Shown one piece after another: positions 8,856 through 18,340 of a stretch of 64,000 nt of DNA. The stretch comes from Cyanobacteria bacterium RI_101. Lineage in GTDB: Bacteria > Cyanobacteriota > Cyanobacteriia > Cyanobacteriales > Microcystaceae. Both the position numbers and the translations under genes were made by a program. Where the stretch lies: the NCBI GenBank assembly GCA_016471375.1, contig WGLZ01000039.1:1-64000 (forward strand), given 5' to 3'. Position 1 is the first letter of the stretch. Each line of letters begins with the position of its first letter. The notes under the pieces are model-generated. The model saw only the letters and a program-made list of their open reading frames with translations. It ran no database searches and was not told the DNA's origin.

Positions 8856-9240
8856 AGAAACCACCTTCTATGAGGGCGGCCCCCACATTGGCGATTTGAT
8901 CATTAATATTCTGTTGGGCTTTACCGTCATTTTTTTGCCCCTGACCGTCGGCGCCGTGGTGCGGGCTATTTGGCTCCGCTATAAAATCACCGACCGCCGC
9001 ATCTCCATCACCGGGGGCTGGATGGGGAGAGACCGCACCGATATTGTCTATGGCGAGATTAGCAAGATCGCTAAAATTCCGAGGGGAATCGGGCTGTGGG
9101 GGGACGTGGTGGTGACGCTCAAGGACAACAGCCGTTTGGAACTCCGGGCCATACCCCGCTTCCGGGAAATTTGCGACTACATGGCGGAGCGGGTGGCGGC
9201 CAAAACCGGTCTGTCCCTGGAGGCGATTAACAGTCAATAA
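8845..9240 (+). CDS. Membrane protein with bacterial PH-like domain
   Basis: The 131-residue protein has one or two membrane segments ([23 protein letters not shown]) followed by a bacterial PH-like domain: [50 protein letters not shown]. This gene commonly sits between rnpA and yidC in cyanobacteria, which suggests a role tied to membrane insertion or envelope homeostasis; its molecular function is unknown. The start overlaps rnpA. Confidence 0.82.
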   Translation: MGIRETTFYEGGPHIGDLIINILLGFTVIFLPLTVGAVVRAIWLRYKITDRRISITGGWMGRDRTDIVYGEISKIAKIPRGIGLWGDVVVTLKDNSRLELRAIPRFREICDYMAERVAAKTGLSLEAINSQ

Positions 9241-9271
9241 TCTTTAGACCCCCGTTTCCTTCGACTCCCTT

Positions 9272-9320
9272 GTTTCCCGAGCGTAGCCTCTCCCGTTTCC
9301 TTCGGCTACGCTCAGGAAAC
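9272..9320. repeat. Long inverted repeat between the PH-domain gene and yidC
   Basis: The left arm 9272-9288 (GTTTCCCGAGCGTAGCC) and right arm 9304-9320 (GGCTACGCTCAGGAAAC) pair over 17 bases with one mismatch around a 15-base loop. There is no T-run, so it is not a classical terminator. It may moderate read-through, or be a copy of a small dispersed palindrome. Confidence 0.75.
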
Positions 9321-9368
9321 GGTTATTTAGAAAATCAATTTACCCCCCACAGCTCAAGAGTTAAGCGC

Positions 9369-10529
9369 ATGGATTTTGGTATTGGCTTTATTTCGACAAA
9401 CATTATGTTGCCGATCCTGGATTTTTTCTTCGGGATCGTCCATAGTTACGGCTTCGCCATTGTGGCGCTGACCCTCGTGATTCGACTGGGACTCTACCCC
9501 CTCAGCGCCGGGCAGATTCGCAATATGCGGAAAATGCGCATTACCCAACCCTTGATGAAGGAGCGCCAGGAGGAGATTCAACGGCGCTATAAGGACGACC
9601 CGGCTAAGCAACAGGAGGAAATGGCCAAATTAATGCAGGAGTTTGGCAACCCCCTGGCGGGCTGTCTGCCCCTGTTGTTGCAAATGCCGATTCTCTTCGC
9701 CCTCTTCGCCACCCTGAGAGGATCGCCCTTTTCCGACATTAACTACACTGTGGATTTGCAAATTCTGCCCAAAGAGCAGATCGAGAACCTGGCGCCCCAG
9801 AGCTACGGGACAAAAAGCCAAAATATCTACGTGGACGAAGCCATTCACTACCCCATCACCGCCTTCCTGCCTGGCGGCAACCGCCTAGGGGTGGGGCAGA
9901 AAAGCCAAATCCAACTGCAAACCGCGGAGGGCAAAAGTTTAGCCCAGATCGCCGCCGAAACGGAGCACAAGCCCGACTTGAGTCCGACCTACACCCTCAC
10001 CAAAGGGGAAGACCGCGCCCAAGTGGCGCCGGATGGCACGGTAACGGCGCTAGCGCCGGGGGACGCGACGGTGCAGGTGACGGTGCCGGGCATCGCCTCC
10101 AAAACCGGTTTCCTCTTTATCAAGGCCTTGGGTCAGGTGGGCGTCACGGGGGAAAACGGGGAGATTAACTGGGACATCCTCGGCATGATTATCTTCTTTG
10201 GTTTAAGCATCTACCTCAACCAGGAACTATCCGGGAATAGCGGCGCCCAGGGCGCCAATCCCCAGGCCCAGCAACAACAGACCATCAATAAAATTACCCC
10301 GGTGATTTTTAGCGGCATGTTCCTCTTCTTCCCCCTACCGGCGGGGGTGCTGATGTACATTGTGCTGGCCAACGTCTTCCAAACCCTGCAAACGGTGATT
10401 TTGATGCGGGAACCCCTACCGGAGAACCTGCAAAAACTCCTAGACCAACAGGAAAAAGCCGCCGCCGCCCAGAATCGGGAAGCTTTGCCCTTTGAAAAGA
10501 GCAAAAAGAAAAAGGAAAAAACCTCTTAG
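9369..10529 (+). CDS. yidC: Membrane protein insertase YidC (cyanobacterial type)
   Basis: YidC/Oxa1/Alb3 inserts proteins into the plasma and thylakoid membranes, alone or with SecYEG. The 386-residue protein has the first helix near [20 protein letters not shown] with the conserved Arg in the groove, the coiled-coil cytosolic loop (about 55-95), [20 protein letters not shown], and late helices ending in a Lys-rich tail. Between these lies an insert of roughly 150 residues with a BIG2-like strand pattern ([17 protein letters not shown], then [10 protein letters not shown]). ATG at 9369 was chosen; the upstream TTG frame at 9270 only crosses the inverted repeat. Confidence 0.95.
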   Translation: MDFGIGFISTNIMLPILDFFFGIVHSYGFAIVALTLVIRLGLYPLSAGQIRNMRKMRITQPLMKERQEEIQRRYKDDPAKQQEEMAKLMQEFGNPLAGCLPLLLQMPILFALFATLRGSPFSDINYTVDLQILPKEQIENLAPQSYGTKSQNIYVDEAIHYPITAFLPGGNRLGVGQKSQIQLQTAEGKSLAQIAAETEHKPDLSPTYTLTKGEDRAQVAPDGTVTALAPGDATVQVTVPGIASKTGFLFIKALGQVGVTGENGEINWDILGMIIFFGLSIYLNQELSGNSGAQGANPQAQQQQTINKITPVIFSGMFLFFPLPAGVLMYIVLANVFQTLQTVILMREPLPENLQKLLDQQEKAAAAQNREALPFEKSKKKKEKTS

Positions 10530-10538
10530 ATTCCAACC

Positions 10539-11036
10539 ATGACTAGCGAACTGGAAAGCCATAGCCAACAAGCCAAAGTCTGGCTGGAGACTCTACTGTC
10601 CCTGATGGGTCTGCCCGCCTCGGCCCAAATTCAAGTGATGGGGGACGGCGCGCTCCTCCCCGGCGTTTGGCTCCTCGTCGATCCGGCGCCGTTAACCCCG
10701 GAGCAGTGTCAACATCTCCTAGGGGAGCGGGGGGCGACCTTGGATTCCATTCAGTACCTCCTCAACACTCGCCTCAACGTCAACGCTGATTGGGAAGAGC
10801 ATCACACCTTTATTGTGGAACTGGACGGCTACCGCCTCCGGCGCCAGCAGGAATTACTGCTCCTCTCCCAAACCGTGGCTCAACAGGTGCGGTCTAATCG
10901 CCAGCCGGTGGAACTGACCGACCTCTCCGCAGCCGAGCGCCGTCAAGTCCACACCATTTTCCAGAGGGAGCCGGATCTGGAAACGGAGAGCCAGGGCCAC
11001 GAGCCGGACCGGCGCTTAGTAGTGCGTTTAAGGTAG
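10539..11036 (+). CDS. jag: Jag/KhpB-family RNA-binding protein (KH-R3H)
   Basis: A 165-residue protein with a KH-like N-terminal domain (LLGERGATLDSIQYLLNTRLN) and a C-terminal R3H domain (PVELTDLSAAERRQVH). Family knowledge: Jag/KhpB binds RNA and in Gram-positives influences cell shape and sRNA stability; in cyanobacteria it is found next to yidC as here. It lacks the N-terminal Jag_N domain seen in Firmicutes. It starts nine bases after yidC. Confidence 0.9.
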   Translation: MTSELESHSQQAKVWLETLLSLMGLPASAQIQVMGDGALLPGVWLLVDPAPLTPEQCQHLLGERGATLDSIQYLLNTRLNVNADWEEHHTFIVELDGYRLRRQQELLLLSQTVAQQVRSNRQPVELTDLSAAERRQVHTIFQREPDLETESQGHEPDRRLVVRLR

Positions 11037-11044
11037 GTCGCGTT

Positions 11045-11638
11045 ATGGAGTTAGACCGGGAGCGGGTAATCGCTTGGTTAAAAGAGGAAGTTTCGGCGGA
11101 GCGCCTGGCCCATATTTTCGGGGTAGAAGCGATGTCCCGGGAACTGGCGCTGGTTCACGGCGCCGATCCCGAACTGGCGGCTCAAGCCGGACTTTTGCAC
11201 GATCTGGCTAAATTTTTTCCCAAGGAGCGCCTGCTGAAACTCGCTCGCCAGGCGGGGTTAACCCTTGACCCCATCCTCGAAGCCACGCCCCACCTGATCC
11301 ACGCCGACGTCAGCGCCCTGGTGGCCCAGCAGGAATTTGGCGTCAAAAATCCGAAAATCCTAGGGGCCATTCGTCACCATACCCTGGGGGAGCCGGGCAT
11401 GGGCAAACTCTCCCGCGTCGTCTTTGTGGCGGACGCCCTAGAACCCAACCGGGGCGATAGTCCCGACCTGACGGCCCTGCGGCAAACGGCCCGGGTTAAC
11501 CTCGACCGAGCCGTCCGTCAGACCTGCGACCGCACCTTAAGCTATCTCCTGAAGCATCAGAAAACCATCCATCCCCGTCTGGTTGAAACCCGCAATTGGG
11601 CGCTTCAACGGGAAAGAAAAGAAACAGATACCCTATGA
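11045..11638 (+). CDS. yqeK: HD-domain Ap4A hydrolase YqeK
   Basis: YqeK-type HD proteins split diadenosine tetraphosphate symmetrically into two ADP. Seen in the 197 residues: LAHIFGVEAMS with the first His (23), GLLHDLAKFFPK with the HD pair (52-53), the later IRHHTLGEPGM and FVADALEPNRG. It follows jag by eight bases and closes the operon; in other cyanobacteria rsfS often follows, but here it does not. Its last six bases overlap the convergent response-regulator gene. Confidence 0.9.
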   Translation: MELDRERVIAWLKEEVSAERLAHIFGVEAMSRELALVHGADPELAAQAGLLHDLAKFFPKERLLKLARQAGLTLDPILEATPHLIHADVSALVAQQEFGVKNPKILGAIRHHTLGEPGMGKLSRVVFVADALEPNRGDSPDLTALRQTARVNLDRAVRQTCDRTLSYLLKHQKTIHPRLVETRNWALQRERKETDTL

Positions 11639-12283
11639 CAGAGCCGTCTCTTGGGTTTGCCAAACTAAAATGGCTTCCTGTCGGTTGGCCGCGCCCAACT
11701 TTTTGATAATGGCGTGGAGATGAACGCGCACCGTGCCGGGAGAAATATACAAATGACGGGCAATCTCCCGGTCGCTCTGACCCGAAGCTAATAATCTTAA
11801 AATTTCCCGCTCTCTAGGCGTTAAAAGAGAATCCCGCGGAGGCGGTAAAGGCTCTAGGGTTTGGGCAAAAGTAGAGCGAATTTCCCGGGTCGCGTGGCAG
11901 TCCCACCAAGAGGCGCCGGCGGCGACGGAACGAATGGCGAGCATTAAGGTCGAGGAATCGACGCCCTTTAAGCAAAAACCCTGAATGCCCGCGTCAATCA
12001 GACGACTAATTAAGCTTGGCTCCGAGCGAGAAGTCAGGGCTAAAATCGGTAGTCCGGGCTGTTGAGCCTTAATGTGTTGACAAGCTTCCAATCCTCCTAG
12101 ACGGGGTAAGCCTACGTCTAAAAGCACCAAATCTAAAGGATAGGCGCCGGCCAAAGCGATGGCGGTTTCTCCATCCTCCGCTTCGCAGACAATTTCCAGT
12201 TCGGGTTCCTGTTGCAGACGCACGACTAACCCGAGGCGGAACAGCTCATCGTCTTCGACAATTAGTAAACGAATGGGCGTCAT
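11633..12283 (-). CDS. NarL/FixJ-family response regulator
   Basis: A 216-residue regulator with a receiver domain (acidic pocket near VEDDELFRLG, phospho-acceptor Asp56 in DLVLLDVGLPRLGG, Lys in LKG) and a LuxR-type HTH at about 150-205 (LTPREREILRLLASGQSDRE, then GTVRVHLHAIIKKLG). It lies six bases downstream of the histidine kinase, so the two almost certainly form one system. The divergent kdp operon, with its kinase-less KdpD, is the obvious candidate target; this is inference from position. Confidence 0.92.
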   Translation of the reverse strand: MTPIRLLIVEDDELFRLGLVVRLQQEPELEIVCEAEDGETAIALAGAYPLDLVLLDVGLPRLGGLEACQHIKAQQPGLPILALTSRSEPSLISRLIDAGIQGFCLKGVDSSTLMLAIRSVAAGASWWDCHATREIRSTFAQTLEPLPPPRDSLLTPREREILRLLASGQSDREIARHLYISPGTVRVHLHAIIKKLGAANRQEAILVWQTQETALS

Positions 12284-12289
12284 TTTAGC

Positions 12290-13414
12290 TCATGGATGAT
12301 ATCGAGGGAGTTGAAAAGCGAACATAGCGCCTTTGGGAGAACGATTTTCGGCCCAAATTTTACCGCGATGAGCGTCAACGATCTGACGGCAAAGATAAAG
12401 ACCGAGACCGGTTCCTTTGGCTTGGCGATTACTATCGCCCTGGTAAAAGCGCTCGAATAGGTTGGCAAACTCGTCGGGATTAATCCCAGACCCGGTATCC
12501 AAAATTTTGACGGTGTGGGCGGAAGTCTGAGCCGTTAAACAAACTTCCACATGATCTCCCCGCCGGGAATGGTTAACGGCGTTGATTAATAGATTACTAA
12601 AAACCCGCTCCAATTGTAACTTATCTCCCAAGACCCATAGGGCTTGACGAAAATCGGAGTCGCCATAGTTAAGACGGATATAAACCTGATGGCTAGCCGC
12701 TAGATTGGCTAAGGCGTTACTCGCCGCTTCCGCCAAGGAGGCCAAGTTAACCGGCGCTAGATTGAGGGAGAGGCCCTCGATATCGTTACGATAAACGTCT
12801 AGCAGAGTTTCCACAAGACGCAAACTGGATTGATGACTACGACTCATGGTGTTTAGGGCTTGCTTTTGACGTTTATTCACCGGGCCAAATTGACTTTTTT
12901 CAAAAGCCTTCAATGTTTCTAGAGCGCCGAGGAGGGGCGTTTTCAGATCGTGGGTCAAGGTGGAAGCGAAATCTTCTCGAAGTTTCACCATTTTTTCCTG
13001 AGATTGAAGCTGACTTTCTTGTTGAATTAAAATCATTTGAGAGCGCCGATTTTGCTCGCAAATAATTCCGGTTAACCCAAGGGATAAACTAGCGATAAAA
13101 CGGTTAGTAATAGTGGGGAAATCCACCGGAATTTTATGGGGAAAAATTAAGTTTAAGAGCGTCAAAAAAATAGCGATAAACGTTAGCTTCCAGATGGCTA
13201 AATTTTCTAGACGCCGATTAGCCCAAAGGATGGGCGCAATATAAAGATAACCAAAAACATAGCTAACGGGGGTTGAAATTTCTAAAATAAAGACTATCGA
13301 GAATAATAATACAAGCTTAATATTGTCTAAAAAAATAGAGTTGTAGGCCGACGCGTAAACCTGTAAAATAAGAGCTTCGACTACGCTCAATCCTCTAAGA
13401 ATAAGCTTGACCAT
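12290..13414 (-). CDS. Membrane-bound sensor histidine kinase next to kdp
   Basis: The 374-residue kinase has four or so N-terminal hydrophobic segments (about 33-120) without a large periplasmic domain, so it probably senses within the membrane or its surroundings. These are followed by a coiled stretch, the H-box FASTLTHDLKTPLLGA with His155, the N-box NLLINAVNHS, DTGSGIN, and the G2 box GTGLGLYLCRQIV. It is transcribed with the NarL-type regulator downstream and is divergent from kdpA over 176 bases rich in inverted repeats. Confidence 0.92.
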   Translation of the reverse strand: MVKLILRGLSVVEALILQVYASAYNSIFLDNIKLVLLFSIVFILEISTPVSYVFGYLYIAPILWANRRLENLAIWKLTFIAIFLTLLNLIFPHKIPVDFPTITNRFIASLSLGLTGIICEQNRRSQMILIQQESQLQSQEKMVKLREDFASTLTHDLKTPLLGALETLKAFEKSQFGPVNKRQKQALNTMSRSHQSSLRLVETLLDVYRNDIEGLSLNLAPVNLASLAEAASNALANLAASHQVYIRLNYGDSDFRQALWVLGDKLQLERVFSNLLINAVNHSRRGDHVEVCLTAQTSAHTVKILDTGSGINPDEFANLFERFYQGDSNRQAKGTGLGLYLCRQIVDAHRGKIWAENRSPKGAMFAFQLPRYHP

Positions 13415-13448
13415 AAGACTGTCTCTCAGAACCGTGAATGCCCCTATA

Positions 13449-13510
13449 TTTGCCTTGAGGCAAAATTAAGCGTTTAGGAAACTGTTTAGGCTCTAAACGA
13501 TTGTTTAGAG
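13449..13510. promoter_or_regulatory. Candidate operator region between the kinase gene and kdpA
   Basis: Seen: an inverted repeat TTTGCC-TTGA-GGCAAA at 13449-13464; the heptamer GTTTAGG at 13472 and 13484; and a perfect inverted repeat CTCTAAAC-GATT-GTTTAGAG at 13491-13510 that carries the same GTTTAG core. Repeated half-sites between divergent genes suggest regulator binding, possibly by the NarL-type protein encoded alongside. Confidence 0.55.
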
Positions 13511-13554
13511 AAAAACTATACAAGTCAGGGGCTGACTCTTAAAAGATTATCCCC

Positions 13555-13560
13555 TACAAT
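13555..13560 (+). promoter_or_regulatory. Candidate -10 box of the kdp operon
   Basis: TACAAT at 13555-13560 is 30 bases before the kdpA ATG at 13591. No convincing -35 precedes it, which fits an activator-dependent promoter with the repeats at 13472-13510 at the right side and distance. Inferred. Confidence 0.45.
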
Positions 13561-13590
13561 GATGCTCAGTTTGCGGTAGGAAGTATTTCT

Positions 13591-15267
13591 ATGTTGCAGG
13601 GATGGCTACAAATTCTCCTGACCCTTGCCCTTGTCATTGCCATAGCCCCTTGGCTCGGGGGCTATATGGCGGCGGTTTTTCAAGGAGAGAGAACCTGGTT
13701 AGACCCCATTTTGAGGCCGGTAGAGCGCCGAATTTACGCCTGGTCGCAAGTCCGGCCGGAAGACTCCATGAGCGTCTGGCAGTACGCCGGGGCGTTATTG
13801 TATCTTAATCTGACGATGGGCGTTGGCGTCTATAGCTTACTCTTGCTTCAGGGCGTCTTACCCTTTAATCCCGCCCAATTGCCGGCGCCGAGTTGGCATT
13901 TGGCGCTACACACCGTTATTTCTTTTTTAACCAACACTGATCAACAGCATTATTCGGGGGAAACGGCCCTCAGCTACGCTAGTCAGGTCTTTGGGCTGGG
14001 ATTTTTACTCTTTACCTCTTCCGCCACGGGCTTGGCGGTGGGTATCGCCTTTATTCGGGGACTAACGGGAAACGGTCTGGGGAATTTTTATCAAGATTTC
14101 ACCCAAAGTGTTACCCGGATTCTTCTGCCTTTCTCTTTAATTATCGCCTTACTATTACTCATGGCGGGGACGCCGGAAACTTGGTCGGGGCCGGTTCATC
14201 TAACCACTCTGGAAGGCGCTTCTCAGGTCGTCGCCGTTGGCCCCGTCGCTCACTTTGAAGCGATTAAATTACTGGGGGAAAATGGCGGCGGTTTTTTCGG
14301 GGTTAATTCCGCCCACCCCTTTGAAAATCCCAACGCCTTTACTAACTTACTGCAAACGGTGGCGATGCTCGGTATTCCCTCCTCGTTGATCTATACCTAC
14401 GGCGTCTTTGCTCAAAATCGGCGCCAAGCCTGGCTTCTCTACGGTATGGTCATGGGCATTTTTCTGGTTCTGACCAGCGTCGCCGCTTGGGGCGAACTTC
14501 AGGGCAATCCCGCGGTGAACGCCATTTTAGGCGGCGCTTCTGAGAACTTAGAGGGTAAGGAGATTCGTTTCGGCTGGGCCCAAACGGCTCTATACTCAGT
14601 TTCCACCACTGGCACCATGACCGGCGCCGTTAACGGGATGTTGGATTCCTTAATGCCTTTAGGGGGATTTGTCGTTCTATTTAACTTGTTTCTCCAAGTC
14701 ATTTGGGGAGGGCAAGGCACAGGAACCGCTTATCTATTTATCTATCTGATTTTAGCGGTCTTTCTCACGGGGTTAATGGCGGGGCGGACTCCTGAATTTT
14801 TAGGACGCAAAATTGAGAAAAAGGAAATTGTTTTAGCGAGCGTGATTCTGCTGGTTCATCCCATCGGCGTTTTGTTGCCGGCGGCTATTACTTTAGGCTT
14901 TCCCGAAACCTTGGGGGGAATGAGTAATCCCAGCTTTCACGGTTTGTCCCAAGTGGTCTATGAATACGCTTCCGCCTCCGCCAACAATGGTTCCGGTTTT
15001 GAAGGCCTCGCAGACAATACCCTCTGGTGGAATTTAAGCGCCTGTTTTAGTTTACTTCTAGGGCGCTATATTCCCATCATCGCGCTTCTATTACTAGCGG
15101 ACGGCTTGGCTCGGAAGCAAAAACTGCCGCCGACGCCGGGAACCCTTCGCACCGACACCTTGCTTTTTACGAACGTAACCGCCGGGGTAATTTTAATTTT
15201 AGGCGCCTTAACCTTTTTCCCCCTTTTAGTGCTTGGCCCCATCGCCGAAGCCTTTAACCTGAGTTAA
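13591..15267 (+). CDS. kdpA: K+-transporting ATPase subunit A (KdpA)
   Basis: KdpA is the channel-like K+-selective subunit of the KdpFABC pump. The 558 residues include about ten membrane segments and four selectivity-filter-like loops: [45 protein letters not shown] and [15 protein letters not shown] at 13591 is preceded by TAGGAAG. The gene is intact and of normal length. The following kdpB is unusually separated from it by a 79-base dispersed repeat. Confidence 0.97.
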   Translation: MLQGWLQILLTLALVIAIAPWLGGYMAAVFQGERTWLDPILRPVERRIYAWSQVRPEDSMSVWQYAGALLYLNLTMGVGVYSLLLLQGVLPFNPAQLPAPSWHLALHTVISFLTNTDQQHYSGETALSYASQVFGLGFLLFTSSATGLAVGIAFIRGLTGNGLGNFYQDFTQSVTRILLPFSLIIALLLLMAGTPETWSGPVHLTTLEGASQVVAVGPVAHFEAIKLLGENGGGFFGVNSAHPFENPNAFTNLLQTVAMLGIPSSLIYTYGVFAQNRRQAWLLYGMVMGIFLVLTSVAAWGELQGNPAVNAILGGASENLEGKEIRFGWAQTALYSVSTTGTMTGAVNGMLDSLMPLGGFVVLFNLFLQVIWGGQGTGTAYLFIYLILAVFLTGLMAGRTPEFLGRKIEKKEIVLASVILLVHPIGVLLPAAITLGFPETLGGMSNPSFHGLSQVVYEYASASANNGSGFEGLADNTLWWNLSACFSLLLGRYIPIIALLLLADGLARKQKLPPTPGTLRTDTLLFTNVTAGVILILGALTFFPLLVLGPIAEAFNLS

Positions 15268-15308
15268 GTCCTCCCTTGCAAAGGCTACTGTGTATACACA
15301 AATGCCGA

Positions 15309-15387
15309 GATCCCCCCTAGCCCCCCTTGGAAAGGGGGGGAACAAGACTCAAAGTCCCCCTTGGAAAGGGGGATTTAGGGGGATTCA
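15309..15387. repeat. Dispersed palindromic repeat inside the kdp operon
   Basis: A copy of the C-rich/G-rich repeat in opposite orientation to the copies at 1783 and 6051: CCCCCCTAGCCCCCCTTGG, AAGGGGGGG, ACTCAAAGTCCCCCTT, GGAAAGGGGGATTTAGGGGG. It fills the kdpA-kdpB spacer. It could form strong hairpins in the mRNA and so lower or uncouple kdpB expression. Confidence 0.85.
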
Positions 15388-15410
15388 ATAAACTCCATCA
15401 TCAATTGCCA

Positions 15411-17474
15411 ATGTTAACGAAACCGCGCTCTCAACGAAAACACACGCCCAAAGTCCAGAATAAAGGGCTTTATCTGCGGGCAATCCAACAAGCCTTTGTC
15501 AAACTCGATCCCCGTATCGCCGCCAAAAATCCGGTCATGTTTTTGGTTTGGGTCGGGACAATTATTACGGCGCTGACGGTCTTTAAACCGGCGCTTTTTG
15601 GCGACGGCGCCTCGGATAATCAACCGCTCTTTAACGGCGCTATTACGCTGATTTTATTACTGACTGTCCTCTTCGCTAATTTTGCCGAAGCGGTGGCGGA
15701 AGGTCGGGGAAAAGCGCAAGCGGACGCGCTCCGTAGCGCCAAGGGCGAAACCCAAGCTCGACGGTTACTGCCCGACGGCTCAGCGGAAACGATCAACTCC
15801 GCGGCGCTGAAACGGGGCGATATCATCCAAATCCGAGCGGGAGATATGATTCCCGCGGACGGGGAAGTGATTGGCGGTATGGCCTCGGTGGACGAGTCCG
15901 CCATTACGGGAGAATCGGCGCCGGTGCTCAAACAACCCGGCACGGATATCGCCAGTTCCGTCACCGGGGGAACTCGAATTATTTCCGATGAATTAACGGT
16001 TCGCATCACCGCCGATCCGGGTCAAGGCTTTATTGACCGGATGATTGCCCTCGTGGAAGGCGCCGAGCGGAGCAAAACCCCCAACGAAATCGCCTTAACG
16101 GTTCTATTAGCCGTCCTCAGCGAGGTGTTTTTAATCGTGGCGGCGACCTTGCCCTCCTTTGCTCATTATGTTAATAACCCCGTTAGCGTTTCCACCCTCG
16201 TCGCCCTTTTAGTGGCCCTGATTCCCACCACCATTGGCGGTCTCCTCAGCGCCATTGGCATCGCCGGGATGGATCGGGTGGCGCAATTTAACGTCATCGC
16301 CACCTCCGGTCGGGCGGTGGAAGCCTGCGGCGATATTAACACGTTAGTCTTAGACAAAACGGGAACGATTACTCTCGGTAATCGCCTAGCGGAGGAATTT
16401 ATTTCCATCAACCAGCACAGTTTAGAAGAAGTCGCCCAGGTGGCCCTAATTTCCAGCTTATTTGACGAAACGCCGGAAGGGCGGTCTATTGTCCAACTTG
16501 CTCAAAAACTCGGCGCTCGTCTCGCGATTGATCCCCAAACGGCGACGGGGGTAGAATTTTCCGCCCGGACTCGCATGAGCGGGGTCGATTTAAGCGATGG
16601 TCAAGAAATTCGCAAAGGGGCGGTGGACGCGATTAAGGGATTTGTGCGCTCTCGACAGGGGCAAATTCCCAGGGATTTAGACGCCGTTTTCGAGTCTGTT
16701 TCCCGCCTTGGGGGCACCCCCTTAGCTCTCTGTCGGGGAGAAGAAATTTACGGCGTTATTTATCTGAAAGATATTATTAAACCCGGCATTAAGGAACGCT
16801 TTGATCAACTGAGAAGGATGGGGATTCGCACCGTTATGCTGACGGGAGATAATAAAATTACCGCCTCTGTGATCGCTCAGGAAGCCGGGGTGGACGACTT
16901 TATCGCCGAAGCGACTCCAGAGGATAAGATCGAGGTCATCCGCGCCGAACAGGCCCAGGGTAAATTAGTGGCGATGACGGGGGACGGCACCAACGACGCG
17001 CCGGCGCTGGCCCAAGCGAATGTGGGCGTGGCCATGAATTCCGGCACCCAGGCGGCGAAGGAGGCGGCTAATATGGTGGATCTGGATTCCGACCCGACAA
17101 AACTGATTGATATCGTCACCATCGGCAAACAATTACTGATTACTCGCGGCGCCTTGACCACCTTTTCCATCGCCAACGATGTGGCCAAGTATTTCGCCAT
17201 TATTCCCGCCATATTTACCCGCGTTGGCATTGGGGGGTTAAATATTATGGGATTGACCAGTTCCGACTCCGCCATTCTTTCCGCCTTAATCTATAACGCC
17301 CTGATTATTCCCGCCCTGATTCCCTTGGCCCTAACCGGGATTAAATTTCGCCCCTTAAGCGCCGACCAACTGCTGAAGCGGAATATTTTTATTTACGGGT
17401 TAGGGGGCGTGGTCTCGCCCTTTATCGCCATTAAAATCATCGACGTCTGCCTCAGTTCCCTGGGTTTAGTTTAG
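15411..17474 (+). CDS. kdpB: K+-transporting P-type ATPase subunit B (KdpB)
   Basis: KdpB hydrolyses ATP to drive the pump. The 687 residues contain TGES in the actuator domain (167-170), the phosphorylated Asp315 in [26 protein letters not shown] and [13 protein letters not shown] at the P-domain hinge. ATG at 15411 gives the standard N-terminus; the TTG frame at 15327 is only the repeat read through. All catalytic motifs are intact. Confidence 0.97.
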   Translation: MLTKPRSQRKHTPKVQNKGLYLRAIQQAFVKLDPRIAAKNPVMFLVWVGTIITALTVFKPALFGDGASDNQPLFNGAITLILLLTVLFANFAEAVAEGRGKAQADALRSAKGETQARRLLPDGSAETINSAALKRGDIIQIRAGDMIPADGEVIGGMASVDESAITGESAPVLKQPGTDIASSVTGGTRIISDELTVRITADPGQGFIDRMIALVEGAERSKTPNEIALTVLLAVLSEVFLIVAATLPSFAHYVNNPVSVSTLVALLVALIPTTIGGLLSAIGIAGMDRVAQFNVIATSGRAVEACGDINTLVLDKTGTITLGNRLAEEFISINQHSLEEVAQVALISSLFDETPEGRSIVQLAQKLGARLAIDPQTATGVEFSARTRMSGVDLSDGQEIRKGAVDAIKGFVRSRQGQIPRDLDAVFESVSRLGGTPLALCRGEEIYGVIYLKDIIKPGIKERFDQLRRMGIRTVMLTGDNKITASVIAQEAGVDDFIAEATPEDKIEVIRAEQAQGKLVAMTGDGTNDAPALAQANVGVAMNSGTQAAKEAANMVDLDSDPTKLIDIVTIGKQLLITRGALTTFSIANDVAKYFAIIPAIFTRVGIGGLNIMGLTSSDSAILSALIYNALIIPALIPLALTGIKFRPLSADQLLKRNIFIYGLGGVVSPFIAIKIIDVCLSSLGLV

Positions 17475-17514
17475 ACCCCATTTCCCAACCCTCGCTCTGG
17501 AGATATTTTCCGCT

Positions 17515-17742
17515 ATGAAGACCCCATCGGCGCTCTTGCCCCGACGATTGACCTTTAAAAACATTGCCTTTTATTTCGGAGTTTTATTTCTACTTAACCT
17601 CGCCTTCGCGCCTTGGGTCGAAGCCAGCGCCGGCGCCGGTTTATCCAGAGGGCAGATTTACGCCTTAACGGGCTTAGGTTTGGTCGCGCTTTCTCTCTTT
17701 GTTTATTTATTCCTAGTCATTCTGCAACCGGAGAAATTTTAA
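17515..17742 (+). CDS. kdpF: KdpF-like small subunit (KdpG of cyanobacteria)
   Basis: A 75-residue protein with two hydrophobic segments. The C-terminal one (LTGLGLVALSLFVYLFLVIL) ends in QPEKF, the signature of KdpF, the small lipid-like stabilising subunit. The extra N-terminal segment matches the form that lies between kdpB and kdpC in cyanobacteria and has been called KdpG. It stops one base before the kdpC ATG. Confidence 0.82.
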   Translation: MKTPSALLPRRLTFKNIAFYFGVLFLLNLAFAPWVEASAGAGLSRGQIYALTGLGLVALSLFVYLFLVILQPEKF

Positions 17743-17743
17743 G

Positions 17744-18325
17744 ATGAGTCAAATCCGAGAAGGGTTACGAGCGATTCAAGTGAGTCTGTTATTTTGGTTG
17801 ATCACGGCGGTTGTTTATCCTTTAATTATTTTTCTTTGCGGGCAATTTCTCTTTCCCTTCCAAGCCCAGGGCAGTTTCCTCAAAAATTCCCAGGGACAGG
17901 TCGTCGCTTCGGCGCTGATTGGTCAACCCTTCCGCGGGGATCGCTATTTTTGGAGCCGTCCCAGCGCCGTGGATTACAGCACAGGAAAAGCGGCGGGCGA
18001 CACGGGAGTTAGCGGCGCGAGCAATTTCGCCCCCAGCAACCCGGCTTTGCTTCCAAGGATTCAAGAACAAGTCAAAACTCTAATGTTGGCCCAGATTCCT
18101 CCCTCCGCCGATTTGGTTTATAGTTCCGGCTCCGGTCTGGATCCCCATATCGGCGTCGCCGCGGCCCGCAACCAAATCCCTCGTATCGCCCAGACTCGTA
18201 ATCGAGACCCCAACGAGTTGGAAATTCTGATTCATAAAGCCACAGAGGGACGTTTCCTCGGTATTTTCGGCGAGCCGGGAGTCAATGTGGCGAAATTAAA
18301 TCTTTCTTTAGATCAAAATCAATAA
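17744..18325 (+). CDS. kdpC: K+-transporting ATPase subunit C (KdpC)
   Basis: KdpC is the single-span periplasmic subunit that helps ATP binding and K+ affinity. In the 193 residues: one membrane helix near the N-terminus (LLFWLITAVVYPLIIFLCG), then the family motifs GQPFRGDRYFWSRPSA, SGASNFAPSNPAL and SGSGLDPHIGVAAARNQIPRI. Normal length, intact. Confidence 0.96.
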   Translation: MSQIREGLRAIQVSLLFWLITAVVYPLIIFLCGQFLFPFQAQGSFLKNSQGQVVASALIGQPFRGDRYFWSRPSAVDYSTGKAAGDTGVSGASNFAPSNPALLPRIQEQVKTLMLAQIPPSADLVYSSGSGLDPHIGVAAARNQIPRIAQTRNRDPNELEILIHKATEGRFLGIFGEPGVNVAKLNLSLDQNQ

Positions 18326-18340
18326 AAAATTGACCAACAG

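Noticed and set aside
9270-9368. Upstream extension of yidC from TTG
   Set aside because: It crosses an inverted repeat and has no similarity to YidC; ATG 9369 is the natural start.
13415-13590. c-di-AMP (ydaO) riboswitch before kdpA
   Set aside because: The region is too short and the conserved core was not seen.
15327-15410. Upstream extension of kdpB from TTG
   Set aside because: This is the dispersed repeat read through.
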